Below are positions 1-15,429 of a DNA stretch of 64,000 nt, piece after piece. The DNA lies in NCBI GenBank assembly GCA_964030475.1, contig CAXIPT010000013.1, forward strand, positions 263,081-327,080, in the 5' to 3' direction. The stretch is from Tethya wilhelma (lineage: Eukaryota; Porifera; Demospongiae; Tethyida; Tethyidae). The notes under the pieces are model-generated. The model was given only the letters and a program-made list of their open reading frames with translations, made no database searches and was not told where the DNA came from. Made by a program: the position numbers and the translations under genes. Position 1 is the first letter of the stretch. Each line of letters opens with the position of its first letter.

Positions 1-54
<54 letters not shown>
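1..54. repeat. (GA)n microsatellite
   Basis: An uninterrupted GA dinucleotide run opens the window and lies in the presumed first intron of the CTP synthase gene. It continues to the left of the window, so its full length is unknown. Confidence 0.95.
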
Positions 55-56
<2 letters not shown>

Positions 57-611
57 TTTATCATCAGATATTGCTTAGTGTTTATTGGTTCAAGACATTA
101 AAAGTAGTAAATAAAATAGTGATAACTAGGTATAAAGAATACGTGATAAATAATAACAACACGTCGAAAATGCAGCCAATACTACAATCAGAAGTACAAA
201 AGAGCAATCACTTCGTTGACTTCCATTCAAGCGTTTGCAAGACAAGACAATTCAATTACTACAGCATATAATAAGGAGCAAATACTTCAAAAGAGCAATT
301 ACTAAGAGTTGCAATTACTGGTTGACTTCCATTAAAACAATGAAGCATTTGCAAGAAATGACAATTCAATCACTACCATATCTGAGGGATCTATCAACAC
401 AACATCCTGTGTGGATAGGTCCATTCAAGAAACCACTAATTATTGCTACAACCATCTTCAAAGGACATACCTCAGCAAGCCTCCTAGCAACAGTTATATA
501 ATAATAATGGACACACAAAGATCATTAACATATACATACATACAACATTGCAAGTTTATGCAAGCCCAAAATTTTTGTTAACACACACAATTTAGTGAAC
601 CTATTTCTCAC
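55..611. other. CTP synthase intron, with an imperfect ~90-bp tandem repeat
   Basis: No further CTP synthase exon can be read here on the minus strand, so I take it as intron. Positions about 195-260 and 285-372 are imperfect copies of one unit: both contain AAAGAGCAAT, TTGACTTCCATT and TTTGCAAGA, followed by GACAATTCAAT. The plus-strand open frames here (71-271, 235-501) look like nothing known and are probably chance. Confidence 0.5.
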
Positions 612-795
612 CATGTTCATAGGGGGAGAAAGTCCCTGCATCAATGTTGAGATATGGGTCTATCTTGATGGCTGTGACATGTAGGCCCACTGACTTGAGT
701 AAGGTGCCCAGGCTTGAAGTAATGACCCCCTTGCCCACACCGCTGATAACCCCTCCACTCACAAGGATGTATTTCATGTCTTCAGAGTCAGCCAT
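612..795 (-). CDS. CTPS1: CTP synthase, first coding exon (partial gene)
   Basis: CTP synthase makes CTP from UTP, ATP and glutamine in the cytosol. The exon starts at ATG 795 and encodes the start of the synthetase (amidoligase) domain. [16 protein letters not shown] is the P-loop-like nucleotide-binding signature, and [19 protein letters not shown] is the UTP/Mg-binding segment that is almost invariant in the family. The exon ends in EHG with a GTGAGA donor after position 612 in phase 1, as expected before the conserved acidic continuation. The rest of the gene lies to the left. The start agrees with animal CTP synthases, which begin a few residues before KYILV. It is head to head with MCM8, about 408 bp away. 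The family is certain; the symbol is by orthology only. Confidence 0.93.
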
Positions 796-1203
796 GATTT
801 CTCTATGTTTGCTACAAGAGAGACAAGAACATTAGAACACAAATAATTATTCTCAAGCCAATGCTCCATAAACAAGATGTTCTAGCAGTATGCAGCTGGC
901 GTTCAGGAGTAGAATAAGTAGTCAACACAAGTTTGAACTTACGTTTCAGCTTTTGGAGAACGAAAATGCTTAGATTTGTTGATCAAGACTCGTCTCTAGA
1001 TCTGTAGGGTGCAATGGCCACTTCTCAAAGTTAGAACGATACAAACGTATTCAAACTGTTTGAGTTTAGGCGGGATACAGATATGGCGGGCTAATTAGGC
1101 ATCTTCTCAGCAGCCATGTGGTAGGTACTGCATTCTTTTACTCGAGCTCAATAATTAAAGGAACTTCCCCCTTTACCAGCTGATTTCGGATTTGGTTGGC
1201 GCC
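796..1203. promoter_or_regulatory. Divergent promoter region, CTP synthase / MCM8
   Basis: These 408 bp separate the start codons of two genes transcribed in opposite directions, so both promoters and both 5' UTRs must fit here, possibly with short untranslated exons. I see no convincing TATA box or other named motif; the assignment rests on gene arrangement only. Confidence 0.55.
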
Positions 1204-6472
<5,269 letters not shown>

Positions 6473-6861
6473 TGAACACTGCCCCTCAATATTCCACTGC
6501 GATCATTAACCATGAATCTATGCTAGATGTGAAGAAGATACCAAAGACTGTGGGTTGGTCTATAAAATCATCATAACATTATTGATACTTCTCTTCATAA
6601 TCAAACACTTTGACATCCATAATCATAATGTTAGTATTATTTATGCATAATATTATGTGTGCTCCAATAAATTATTCTTGCTAGCAAACTCATAGTCACG
6701 CAGAGGTTACCTGCCCACTATGATCTGATGAACAACCCCTCATACATAAAGTTGATATTACATTGCATAGAATAAAAAAAAGTGGTATAGTGTGACTAAA
6801 CTAATAATATATTATAATAGAGAATGGTAAATGTTATACATGTGGACTTGCAGTACAACTA
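6473..6861. terminator. Convergent 3' ends of MCM8 and the NLR gene
   Basis: This holds the MCM8 3' UTR with an AATAAA poly(A) signal at 6666-6671, then the 3' flank of the minus-strand NLR gene. No further gene is seen. Confidence 0.6.
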
Positions 6862-9615
6862 TTACTTTTTATGCAATATGTTAGAAGGTAGTAAAGATGC
6901 AGTGATACTTGTGTCAAGTGCTTTTGCTTCCATTCCTATGTGTCCTTCAAATATTTCCAATTTGGAATATTTGCGTTTCTTGTTAATGCGGTCGAGTAAT
7001 GATCTATTCTTTGCATTAAGATATCGGCTTCCATAATGTGATAAAACTAACATTGTTAGAATTGAATTGCTGCTTTTAAGTAATTGACGAAGTAAGTATT
7101 CTATTGCATCTTGTGAGAAAGAATTTCGAGTTAAATCTAGTTCTTTTAGATAACGATGATCACAGATTGCATTCGCCAGAAGTTTTAGTGCATGGTCATC
7201 AATTTCACATGACATCAGTGCAAGTTCATTAAGAGCTGACAATTTGACTGCTTCAGCAAATAGCATTGGATTAATAAATTTGAAATCTAAACCCATTATT
7301 TCCAATGAAAAAAGGTTAATAGACGATAGCATTACTATGAGATAATTTACAGCGGAGGGTCTGAGACAGCGAAGTCGTACAGCCCGACGTCCAGAACTAC
7401 GAATTACTCCTCCTGCGATGTTTTGCAGAATTTTGGTACTACAGCCTAAGTCTGTGATATTCACAGCAACAATACATATACACTCTACTAAGTCCTTTAG
7501 TAGTTTGGCCGTCTCAGTACTGATAAAATTAAACTGTAGCTCTATGCTGTTGAGATTGATCATGACACTGATTGGTGGCTTTGTTACGTGTATCAACTTC
7601 AGTTGTTTGATCAGCACATTCATTCCCAAGTCATTTGCAACTCCTAAGTCAAAGTACATTTTCGATGTATTTCCTAAGAAAAATCCTAAAGACAAGTAAT
7701 CTAATGGTGTCATATTCAGTCCCCACAGACTTGTGTTATAATGAAGTTCGCCAGGCTTGGGCATAGGTGGTTTAACTAGTTCGCAGAGATCTGACCTCTG
7801 AGTTTCGTAAATACAGTTCAAGAGAGCTAGCAAAGGGCGGCGTCTGTCTCCAGATATAGAGGGATCTTTCTTTAGCTCTTGAAAGATTGCATATCGATCT
7901 AACCTGTGTTTGGTGATATTTAGCAACACATCTAGTGCACCTCCATTTGAAAGACCAGTGAGTCCTGCATAAAATGAAATTACAGGACTGAGAGGGTTTG
8001 TTCGGAGTATCTTTTGAATGGTTTGCACCTGAGCACGGTCACTCATACGTTGTATGTGTACGGCTACTAAAAACTCTTGTAGAGACAAGTGTAAAAAGCT
8101 GCATCGATAACTGGAACCAAAAGCTGTAAGCTGTTGATGAAATTGCAAAAATCCCATCGCATCTTTTAGATCATTCATACCACACTCTCTTAGCATATCC
8201 TTCCTAATGATTCTACTACGTTGCTCAAATGCTAGGAATGCTACTTTACATAGAGCGGAAAATTTTGGCAAATAGGTCTCAGGAATATCAGAAAACTCTT
8301 CGATTTCTGGACATTTGTTTTCTTTGTGCTCTATGTGTCGAATTAGTAAGTTCAAAACTAGGGGTTTGAACAAACCAGTTGTAGTTTTTGGAAGATTGTC
8401 TTTGAAGTGACTATAAAGGTGGACCAAAATTGTGGCATTGAGTGGAAGACAGCAAAGACCGACTAGCTCTGGGTTGATCTTGAAAGTTTCTTGAATCTCT
8501 TTCCTGAGCTGTGGCTGAGTTTCACTTAAACTTAGATTCAAGAATTCATCCAATTTCACTTGTTCGAATCCAGTTGTACGTACACGAGCGGTAAGAAGTG
8601 GTGCCAAAGTAAGAGCCTGATGGACCTCTGGACGTGCAGTCATCAGTATGCTGCATTTGCTCAGAGCTTGCCGTCCCTTGCCAGCAATAAATCGATAGAG
8701 ATAACTCCTTTGGCTCCAAGATCCAGAAAATTCATCACAAGCATCAAACAAGAAGCAAACTCCTTCACCACCTTTGTCTTCTATTGCCTCAGCTACTGCC
8801 TCTCTCATCTTCTTGCTGGAGTGAGGAATGATATCAGCCAAACTAGATGCTGAAGCTATGTCTGGATCATTTAGTGACACGTGGATGAGCAGCTGAATAT
8901 CTTTAAAAAGCTCGCCACCTGCCCATTTTCTACAGGAGTGCCATGACAGTGTTGTTTTTCCAGATCCAGCTACTCCTTCTAAAAGTAACACCTTCCGTTT
9001 TGCTTGAGAATTTCCAGCAAGGAAAATATTTTCTAGCTTGACTGGTTTCAAATTGGCTTCTTTTTTTTGCTCTCCCTTTTCAACTGGTGGTTCATCATCA
9101 TCATTGATTGGGATGTCAAACAGAGATAGGTCAATGTATGACTGCAGAGTAGAGAATGGCCATTGTGTGTATGATGGGTGTCTAAAAGAATCTGAAGCAA
9201 TATACAACTCCTTAAGGTAAGATTGAAAGCTGCTAAAGGCATCTTGTTGTGAAGCACTGTCATCAGGAAGATGCAAGAGTAACTTCTGGAACTTTTCAGC
9301 GAGATTGGGTCTTCCTACTGAGCAGAAAATGACTATTAGGCGGCGATTTGTTGCCTTAAACGCTTCTTTTTCTTTCCATCGAATGAGTGATTTCTGAGCC
9401 TGAACCACGACACTCTTATGATCTTCTTTGATGCTATCTATGTCTGACTGTTTCAGTCCCAGAGTTGGTGCATATTCCTCCCACTCTTTCATTTGAAGGC
9501 CAAGGAAACCAATATGTTCATCACTTACCTTGGATTCCAAAAGTTGAGCTGGAATATGTTTGATAATATTGTGTGCAGCCATTGAGAGTGAGAACTTATC
9601 TGCATATAAAATCAA
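6862..9615 (-). CDS. NLR-type innate immune sensor (DEATH-NACHT-LRR), single exon
   Basis: Cytosolic pattern-recognition receptor of the NLR class: ligand sensing by LRRs drives NACHT oligomerisation and signalling through the death-fold domain. The 917-codon frame has no intron. Residues about 20-110 form a DEATH domain (WEEYAPTLGLKQSDIDSIKE, then a Trp-anchored helix). The NACHT NTPase follows, with Walker A GVAGSGKTT at 214-222 and Walker B FLFDACDEF at 288-296. A helical NACHT-associated region comes next, and the C terminus carries a few leucine-rich repeats (LKELDLTRNSFSQDAIEYLL). The LRR block is short compared with vertebrate NLRs. Translation may start at residue 1 (9615) or at residue 12 (9582, MAAHNIIKH). 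An in-frame donor-like AAGGTAAGT at about 9530 would cut off the DEATH domain if used. Domain order matches the NLR families expanded in sponges (known for Amphimedon); the ligand is unknown. Confidence 0.9.
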   Translation of the reverse strand: MILYADKFSLSMAAHNIIKHIPAQLLESKVSDEHIGFLGLQMKEWEEYAPTLGLKQSDIDSIKEDHKSVVVQAQKSLIRWKEKEAFKATNRRLIVIFCSVGRPNLAEKFQKLLLHLPDDSASQQDAFSSFQSYLKELYIASDSFRHPSYTQWPFSTLQSYIDLSLFDIPINDDDEPPVEKGEQKKEANLKPVKLENIFLAGNSQAKRKVLLLEGVAGSGKTTLSWHSCRKWAGGELFKDIQLLIHVSLNDPDIASASSLADIIPHSSKKMREAVAEAIEDKGGEGVCFLFDACDEFSGSWSQRSYLYRFIAGKGRQALSKCSILMTARPEVHQALTLAPLLTARVRTTGFEQVKLDEFLNLSLSETQPQLRKEIQETFKINPELVGLCCLPLNATILVHLYSHFKDNLPKTTTGLFKPLVLNLLIRHIEHKENKCPEIEEFSDIPETYLPKFSALCKVAFLAFEQRSRIIRKDMLRECGMNDLKDAMGFLQFHQQLTAFGSSYRCSFLHLSLQEFLVAVHIQRMSDRAQVQTIQKILRTNPLSPVISFYAGLTGLSNGGALDVLLNITKHRLDRYAIFQELKKDPSISGDRRRPLLALLNCIYETQRSDLCELVKPPMPKPGELHYNTSLWGLNMTPLDYLSLGFFLGNTSKMYFDLGVANDLGMNVLIKQLKLIHVTKPPISVMINLNSIELQFNFISTETAKLLKDLVECICIVAVNITDLGCSTKILQNIAGGVIRSSGRRAVRLRCLRPSAVNYLIVMLSSINLFSLEIMGLDFKFINPMLFAEAVKLSALNELALMSCEIDDHALKLLANAICDHRYLKELDLTRNSFSQDAIEYLLRQLLKSSNSILTMLVLSHYGSRYLNAKNRSLLDRINKKRKYSKLEIFEGHIGMEAKALDTSITASLLPSNILHKK

Positions 9616-9911
9616 TCCTCAATCTCTTCAATGCAAAATTATTTTGCTAGATAGTCGGTTACACCCATACTTGTATGATATTCACAACTGGGAGATCATG
9701 CCATTTACTTATTTAGTCATAGAACTTGAGGTCACAGGGCCTAGGGTATTATACCCATGGATATAAATTGTAGTCATGAATAAGAAATTAAACCATTGTA
9801 TATATGAATCAATTTTAATGCATGAGTAGTGATACAATTGTTATACAACATTTTTCACTTTTAAAAACTTGCAACATAATAACCTATGTGTCTATTTACT
9901 ATTCTAGTAAC

Positions 9912-10727
9912 TTATGTTTCTCTAGCATCACGTGTACCAGATGGTACTGTCAGTTTGATTCCCTCGAGGTCTTCAGAGACAAGAATTTGACAGCCTAGTC
10001 TAGACCTGCGTGTGTGGGAGAGAGAGAAAGAGAGACATACGAACATAAGAAGAACGTTCATACATTAAACCATATAGTCATCTCTATTGCAGCTCTTTCC
10101 CGTTGATCAAGTGAATAGGACCACCTTTATGTAACCCTTTCTCTTGAGATAAAATCATTTGCTAAACAATAATTAGTATCTTCACTCCTCACGTGTCTGT
10201 CAGTCCGTAGGCAAGGTCCAACATGTCCTGCTCCTCTTCCGTGAGAGGGTCGGGGATCTTCTCGTACCACTCTGGATCCACAATGAGGTGACACGTCGAA
10301 CAAGAGAGTGTTCCTTCACAAGCTCCTTCCAGATCTATGTCAAACTCTTTGGCCACTTCCAGGAGAGAGTCTCCAACCTTAGCTTGTACTGTGTGCACAT
10401 CTCCATCTCTATCAGTGAAGGTTATGTTGACTCTGAAAGACGAGAGAATAGAATGAAAACGAAACTGGAGTTAATTTATAGTTTGTGCAAAAAAAAATTG
10501 TGTGTGTGCCAGGTGGCTTACGTTTTAGCTTTCTTCTTTGGTGTGACAGTGGTCAGAAGTGCCACAGGCTGTCTGGATACGGGAGCGTACAGAGCACTAA
10601 ACAGCCACTGCTGAGAAGAAGGCGCCTGCACCTTACTAACATGAGCAGGAGCTGTTTGCCTCAGTGCTGCCTGTAGAGACGTTCCCTTTGTCAGTCTTGA
10701 TACAACAGCTGCTATTCTGGCCGCCAT
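9912..10727 (-). CDS. FDX2: Mitochondrial [2Fe-2S] ferredoxin (FDX2/adrenodoxin type)
   Basis: Electron carrier of the mitochondrial matrix, passing electrons from ferredoxin reductase to Fe-S cluster assembly and related reactions. Three exons (10522-10727, 10193-10432, 9912-10005) give 179 residues. Exon 1 is a Ser/Ala/Arg/Lys-rich transit peptide without acidic residues at its start. Exon 2 holds the cluster loop CEGTLSCSTC with the downstream Cys in the conserved SRLGCQI of exon 3, plus HLIVDPEWYEKIPDP and LTEEEQDMLDLAYGLTD, the acidic partner-binding helix. Phases agree at both junctions. The SRLGCQI ending favours FDX2 over FDX1. It starts head to head with the fatty-acid synthase gene OXSM, another mitochondrial enzyme. 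Confidence 0.92.
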
Positions 10728-10956
10728 AATAGATACTGAGATATCGATTCAGCTTTGTGTGTCTTCTTTGACTCAAAAAACTGTGCTTGGATAACACAAC
10801 GGATGTGGACTGGCTTGTGAAAGCTTGCAGCAGCTGACTTTATTTATTTGGGGTGCAATAAATAGAAATTAGCAAAAAAATTGCATCAGACCTGTGAACT
10901 CTGACCTTTGAACCCAAGGGACACGCCCCACAAAATTAGACAAGCTCCTGCAGAAG
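10728..10956. promoter_or_regulatory. Divergent promoter region, FDX2 / OXSM
   Basis: Only 229 bp separate the start codons of two mitochondrial metabolic genes pointing away from each other. No named element is evident; shared regulation is inferred from spacing and shared compartment. Confidence 0.5.
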
Positions 10957-12279
10957 ATGTTGAGTCAAGTGAGGAGAAGAGTGGTGGTCACAGGACTTGG
11001 TATCTGTTCTCCTTTAGGAACACAAGTGAGTCTTGTCTGGAAGAAGCTCCTTGAAGGACAGTCAGGCATTAGGAGTCTACCAGATACACTTCAAGGAGTA
11101 GAATGCTCAAGTCTGCCATGTCAGGTAGCAGGACTTGTCCCTAGAGGTAGCAGTCCAGGTAAATTCAACCGGGAAGACATTGTCAGTAGCTCAGAAGAGA
11201 AGACGATGGGAACCGATTCGATATTTTCTCTAGCGTGTGCTCAAGAAGCACTCCAAGATGCACAGTGGCTTCCACAAACTGAAGAAGATCAACTTGCCAC
11301 TGGCGTGAGCATCGGTACTGGAGGAACCAGTGAATTCGATAAATTTTTAACTGCAAGCGAACGCTACATGCTTGGACAATATCGTAAAATCTCCCCATAC
11401 TTGATACCTTCCTTGCTACCCAACATGTCGGCTGGAAATGTCAGCCTAAGATACAAGCTCCAAGGACCCAACCATTCTGTATGCACGGCTTGTGCAGCTG
11501 GGATTCATTCCATTGGAGATGCTGCTTGCATGATTGCGCGTGGTGTTTGTGATGTAATGGTGTCTGGAGCTACTGAAGGAATGCTGCATCCAGTCATTCT
11601 TGCTGGATTCAACAGAGCTCAAGCACTCTGCACCAAGTTCAACGATGATCCGCTAAGAGCCTCGAGACCGTTTGATTCTAAGCGAGCTGGTTTTGTTCCC
11701 AGTGAAGGTGCTGGAGTGCTGATACTTGAGGAACTCGAACACGCAAGAAGTCGAAATGCAAAGATTTATGCAGAAATTCTTGGTTATGGTATGTCCGGGG
11801 ATGCCCATCACATCACAGCCCCTCATCCAGAAGGACGGGGAGCTCAACGGGCAATGAAGGCAGCTGTCAAAGATGCAGGACTACAGCTGGAAGATGTGGG
11901 TCATGTTAACGTCCATGCTACTTCAACAAGGCTGGGAGATTTGATTGAAAATCATGCTGTTAAGAAATTGTTTGGTGAACATGCTTACAATCTACTCATT
12001 TACGCACCAAAAGGTGCACTGGGTCACTTACAAGGAGCGGCAGGTGCAGTGGAAGCCATCATAGCAGTCTTGTCTGTGAAGGAGGGAGTGATTCCACCAA
12101 ATTTGAACTTGGAGGAGAGAGAGCCCGAGTTTGATTTGCAGTACGTGACGGGGGAGCCTGCCCAGTGGGACACTGAGGGTGATGATGGTAGTAGGAACCG
12201 TCGCATTGCTGTGGTGAACTCCTTTGGGTTTGGGGGAACAAATGCTTCTTTGTGCATTGGAGAATACCTTGAGTCATAA
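10957..12279 (+). CDS. OXSM: Mitochondrial 3-oxoacyl-ACP synthase (beta-ketoacyl synthase), intronless
   Basis: Condensing enzyme of mitochondrial type II fatty-acid synthesis, the route to octanoyl-ACP and lipoate. One uninterrupted 440-residue frame has the complete thiolase-fold signature of KAS I/II. RRVVVTGLGICSPLG starts the fold, the active-site cysteine is Cys179 in CTACAAG, the first catalytic His is His320 in HATST, and Lys352 and the second His357 lie in KGALGHLQGAAG. The glycine-rich FGFGGTNASL closes the domain. Full length with all catalytic residues argues for a functional gene, not a decayed retrocopy. The lack of introns is unusual here, where most neighbours are split. Only a short N-terminal stretch precedes the fold, so an upstream targeting exon is possible. 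Confidence 0.93.
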   Translation: MLSQVRRRVVVTGLGICSPLGTQVSLVWKKLLEGQSGIRSLPDTLQGVECSSLPCQVAGLVPRGSSPGKFNREDIVSSSEEKTMGTDSIFSLACAQEALQDAQWLPQTEEDQLATGVSIGTGGTSEFDKFLTASERYMLGQYRKISPYLIPSLLPNMSAGNVSLRYKLQGPNHSVCTACAAGIHSIGDAACMIARGVCDVMVSGATEGMLHPVILAGFNRAQALCTKFNDDPLRASRPFDSKRAGFVPSEGAGVLILEELEHARSRNAKIYAEILGYGMSGDAHHITAPHPEGRGAQRAMKAAVKDAGLQLEDVGHVNVHATSTRLGDLIENHAVKKLFGEHAYNLLIYAPKGALGHLQGAAGAVEAIIAVLSVKEGVIPPNLNLEEREPEFDLQYVTGEPAQWDTEGDDGSRNRRIAVVNSFGFGGTNASLCIGEYLES

Positions 12280-12564
12280 AGAAATTAATTCATATCTTAT
12301 CTGCATGCATTGGTGAAATGCTCTGTGTTCAATGGAACTGCTAGTCAATTCTGCTCCATTTATATATAAGGATTCTAATAAGCAGCAATTGAATATTTTC
12401 TATAAAATTGTGTGAAGTGTACCATTGAGTACAAACAATAATGATTACTTGTTCTGATGATGAAACTGAGAATACAAGTGTTGAAATAATTAATAGCTAA
12501 AATGAATGGAAAGGTTAAAGAACCACTGCATGCAGCGTAGAAAAAATGAACCAAAAAAGACTTG
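12280..12564. other. Convergent 3' ends, OXSM and PNPLA8-like
   Basis: AT-rich 3' flanking sequence between two convergent genes. No exon, RNA gene or mobile element is recognised. Confidence 0.5.
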
Positions 12565-12842
12565 CTACAATTTAATAAAAGAACGTGTCTTAGATTGAAA
12601 TCTCAACAGCTGAGAATTCATCCAATCCTGAACTTTCTGCTGTGGCTTCTTCTGTGCCAGTAGACAAGCAGCTGCTCTTTCTAACTGGTCACGATTTGCT
12701 CGGATGTAGCGATGAGCATCTTGAACTAACAGATCCAGCTTCTCTGGGTTGCTCTCATCGATGGCTATGTCTTCAGATAGCTCAGGATTGAATCTAAAGT
12801 AGCTTGATGGAGGTAGTACGTCACTGAGGATGGTGTGCACGG

Positions 12843-12886
<44 letters not shown>

Positions 12887-14273
12887 CATATACCTAAAGG
12901 ACAGACTTGAAGAGAGATCAAGCAAGCAAAAAAAAAAGTCTACAATTGCTACAATTATACTGAAGTAAATATCAAGTCAAGTCATAGAAGAGCAATGGCC
13001 TCATCACTAACCTTCGGTGTCTGTGGCACTTGCCACTATCTTGGTGAGCTTGTCCCTGAGAGTGGTAGCTGTCTCTTCCTTTTTCCCTTTCGACTTCTCC
13101 TTCTTCTGTCTCAGGTAAAGTCCGGTGCCCAGCGACAGAATGCACTGAATGGGAGTGCTCCTGCCCCACAAGAGCCTGGCCTCGTGGAGAGCCAACCCAC
13201 ATGGATTGTTAGTTAGGAGACCACCATCCTAGCAACACAAGTGTACAAAACAGGGAGAGAAATTTAAGACAAATATCTACCAATACAGCTAGTCCAGACT
13301 AAACCCCATGCACTCCATTTTATGTGCTTTCTGATCAATTCCCAGACACAAAAGGGAAAATGAGAAGCCTGGTTATCAGTGGCTAGCAATCTAGAGATAG
13401 TATTATTATACAAACCTGTAGGGTTGGCTTACCAGACCCCAAAACAGTCATTCTAATTGTTCAACACAAATAATGATAGCACACTTGGTCAAAACAATCT
13501 CACCATCACACTCACAGCTGTGCATGCATGCATGGCATAGACACAAAGCTATGTATGCATGACAACCTTCAAAACATACCTGATGTACATAAGGTCCCAG
13601 TTTGACCTCTTCAAAGTAGCCAGGAGCTGCAGTGCTGGACATAACGGCCTCCCACAGCCTAGCGTCAGAGGAGTGCAGGTAGTGGGAGATCTCTTCGTTG
13701 TCAGGATGATGGCGATAGTTGCAGAAGAGGAATGGCTGTACGACGGGTTGGTTCACCACCGTGGAGACAAAGGAGAAACGAGGGACACTTGGATCAACTG
13801 CTGTGGTGTACATGAGGTCTTCACATTTATCATATTTCCTGTGAGAATCACAGAGACAAAATGCGAGAGAAAAATGAGTTTACTTGGAAAAGTTTTGCAG
13901 ATTCTGGGAAAACATGTTTTTATTTAAAAATTTAGCAAGTGCATGCAATTACACACACATGTATGAGTGGAGGACAAGTGAATGGATTTTTATAACGTAC
14001 GTACTTGATAATGCTCAGCAGTAGTTTGGCATCGTAAAAGGCGTGTGTTAAAAAGAGTTGCGAGATGCCGAGAAGGTTGTTCATTTTGAACACCTTGGTG
14101 CTGAGATCTCTATAGGCAGTTTCCACTTCAGCAATGGAACACTTCTCAATGCACAGCAGAGAAATGATTATCGCTCCCGTACTGGTTCCACAGACATAGT
14201 CAAACAGCTGGTGAGTTGGCAGCTGGCATTTCTCTTCAAGATACTTGAGAATGATGATAGGTATCAGGCCTCT

Positions 14274-14319
<46 letters not shown>

Positions 14320-14932
14320 ATGAACGCTAGTATGTGATCCATGCAATTAGTGTACTCAAACAAAGTGCATACTATTAAGATTCACTGTTGCTAAGGAATG
14401 TTTGCTTAGGAACACACACACACAACTAGTACCTGGTTCCTCCACCATCCAGAGATAGAATCCTAACTCCCCGACCAGCATAAGATGGAGCATGGCCCAG
14501 CAGCGTCAGCGCCAGTCTAGCTTGCTGCTCAACCTCAACCTGGCCACAGTCCTTCAACTCCACCAGCCTTGGCACCATGCCACTCCTCCACACCTCAGCC
14601 GACATCTCTGGGTGCTTGTGGAGCAAGACCACAAACTGTCGGAGCTGATCAAGATGGCGAAGGTTGATGTTCTTCCATTGCGATTTCTGAGCCAAGAATT
14701 TCAGATGATCTTGAAACGGCGTCTCTATCGCTTCCGATACGAAATTCCTGTGCAGACAATTTGCTCTATTGCATGGCGACAAGCTATTGCTGTGATGAAT
14801 CGATTGGTAATCGTTAGAGTTAACTGTGTGATGATTTATAGACAGTATGTGGGTAGGACAAGAGTTGGCAGTAAGCAACCTTGATCTGGAGATCAAGGTT
14901 CTTGCAGAGATGGGTAGTACGTAACATTTCAT
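12565..14932 (-). CDS. PNPLA8: Calcium-independent phospholipase A2 gamma-like (patatin family)
   Basis: Patatin-like lipase that hydrolyses membrane phospholipids in mitochondria and peroxisomes. Exons 14433-14932, 14005-14271, 13580-13838, 13012-13228 and 12565-12842 join in consistent phases to 506 residues. The oxyanion loop is LSLDGGGTRG, the nucleophile elbow CGTSTGA gives the serine, and the dyad aspartate is in DGGLLTNNP at the start of exon 4. SSTAAPGYFEE, LSLGTG and SATDTE...VHTIL, plus the C-terminal PPSSYFRFNPEL and a final lysine-leucine (KL), resemble vertebrate PNPLA8. The start Met 14932 is followed by Arg-rich, acid-free sequence that looks like a mitochondrial targeting signal, and an in-frame stop lies just upstream. 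An alternative upstream exon is listed separately. The last exon's acceptor is the end of an (AC)n run. Confidence 0.9.
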
Positions 14933-14978
14933 CTTTACTTAGCAAAGTCTGTTCAAGTGTGTCTCCTATTGTTGATTG

Positions 14979-15257
14979 CTATTCATGACTCAAACACAAT
15001 ACGCAACCTTCAACCAAGTTGTCCACAAGGGGACATGAAGATGATGCAGCTGTGACTGGTTCACTCACGGAGTCTGTGCTGTCGTCTTGATCTTGGTCTG
15101 TGAGTATCTCCTCTGCGTCTTCTCCTTCTCTTTGGTGGTAGTCTTCTTCTAGTCCTTGAAGACTCTCAGCCTGAGTGATGGGATATTTTTTCTTTTGTTT
15201 CTTCTGGTGGCAGATGTCTGATTCTAATTCTGGCCCAGCCTCTCCAGACGTGGACAT
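14979..15257 (-). other. Candidate upstream exon or separate small ORF 5' of the PNPLA8-like gene
   Basis: A 92-codon frame starts with MSTSGEAGPELESDICHQKK and is acidic and Gln/Glu/Asp-rich. It contains a good donor (TCC followed by GTGAGTG), but the phase does not fit the acceptors I can see before the PNPLA8 exon. It may be an alternative N terminus, a 5' UTR ORF or noise. Its position, divergent from the next gene, makes a transcribed 5' region plausible. Confidence 0.3.
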
Positions 15258-15429
15258 CCTGCAGCACTAAAAAGGGAGTTTCTGCTAATTTTGTCGAGTC
15301 AGCAATTATGGCGTCCATTGAAATGACGTAATTTGTACACAAACGTACCCGCGCATTAATTGGAAACGGAGCTAATCAACAAATCACAATCATTCCTTTC
15401 AAACTTACCAGGGCCTATTGCAACAAGTA

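Noticed and set aside
71..501. Plus-strand open frames at the left edge
   Set aside because: AT-rich intron sequence with an imperfect tandem repeat; no similarity to known proteins.
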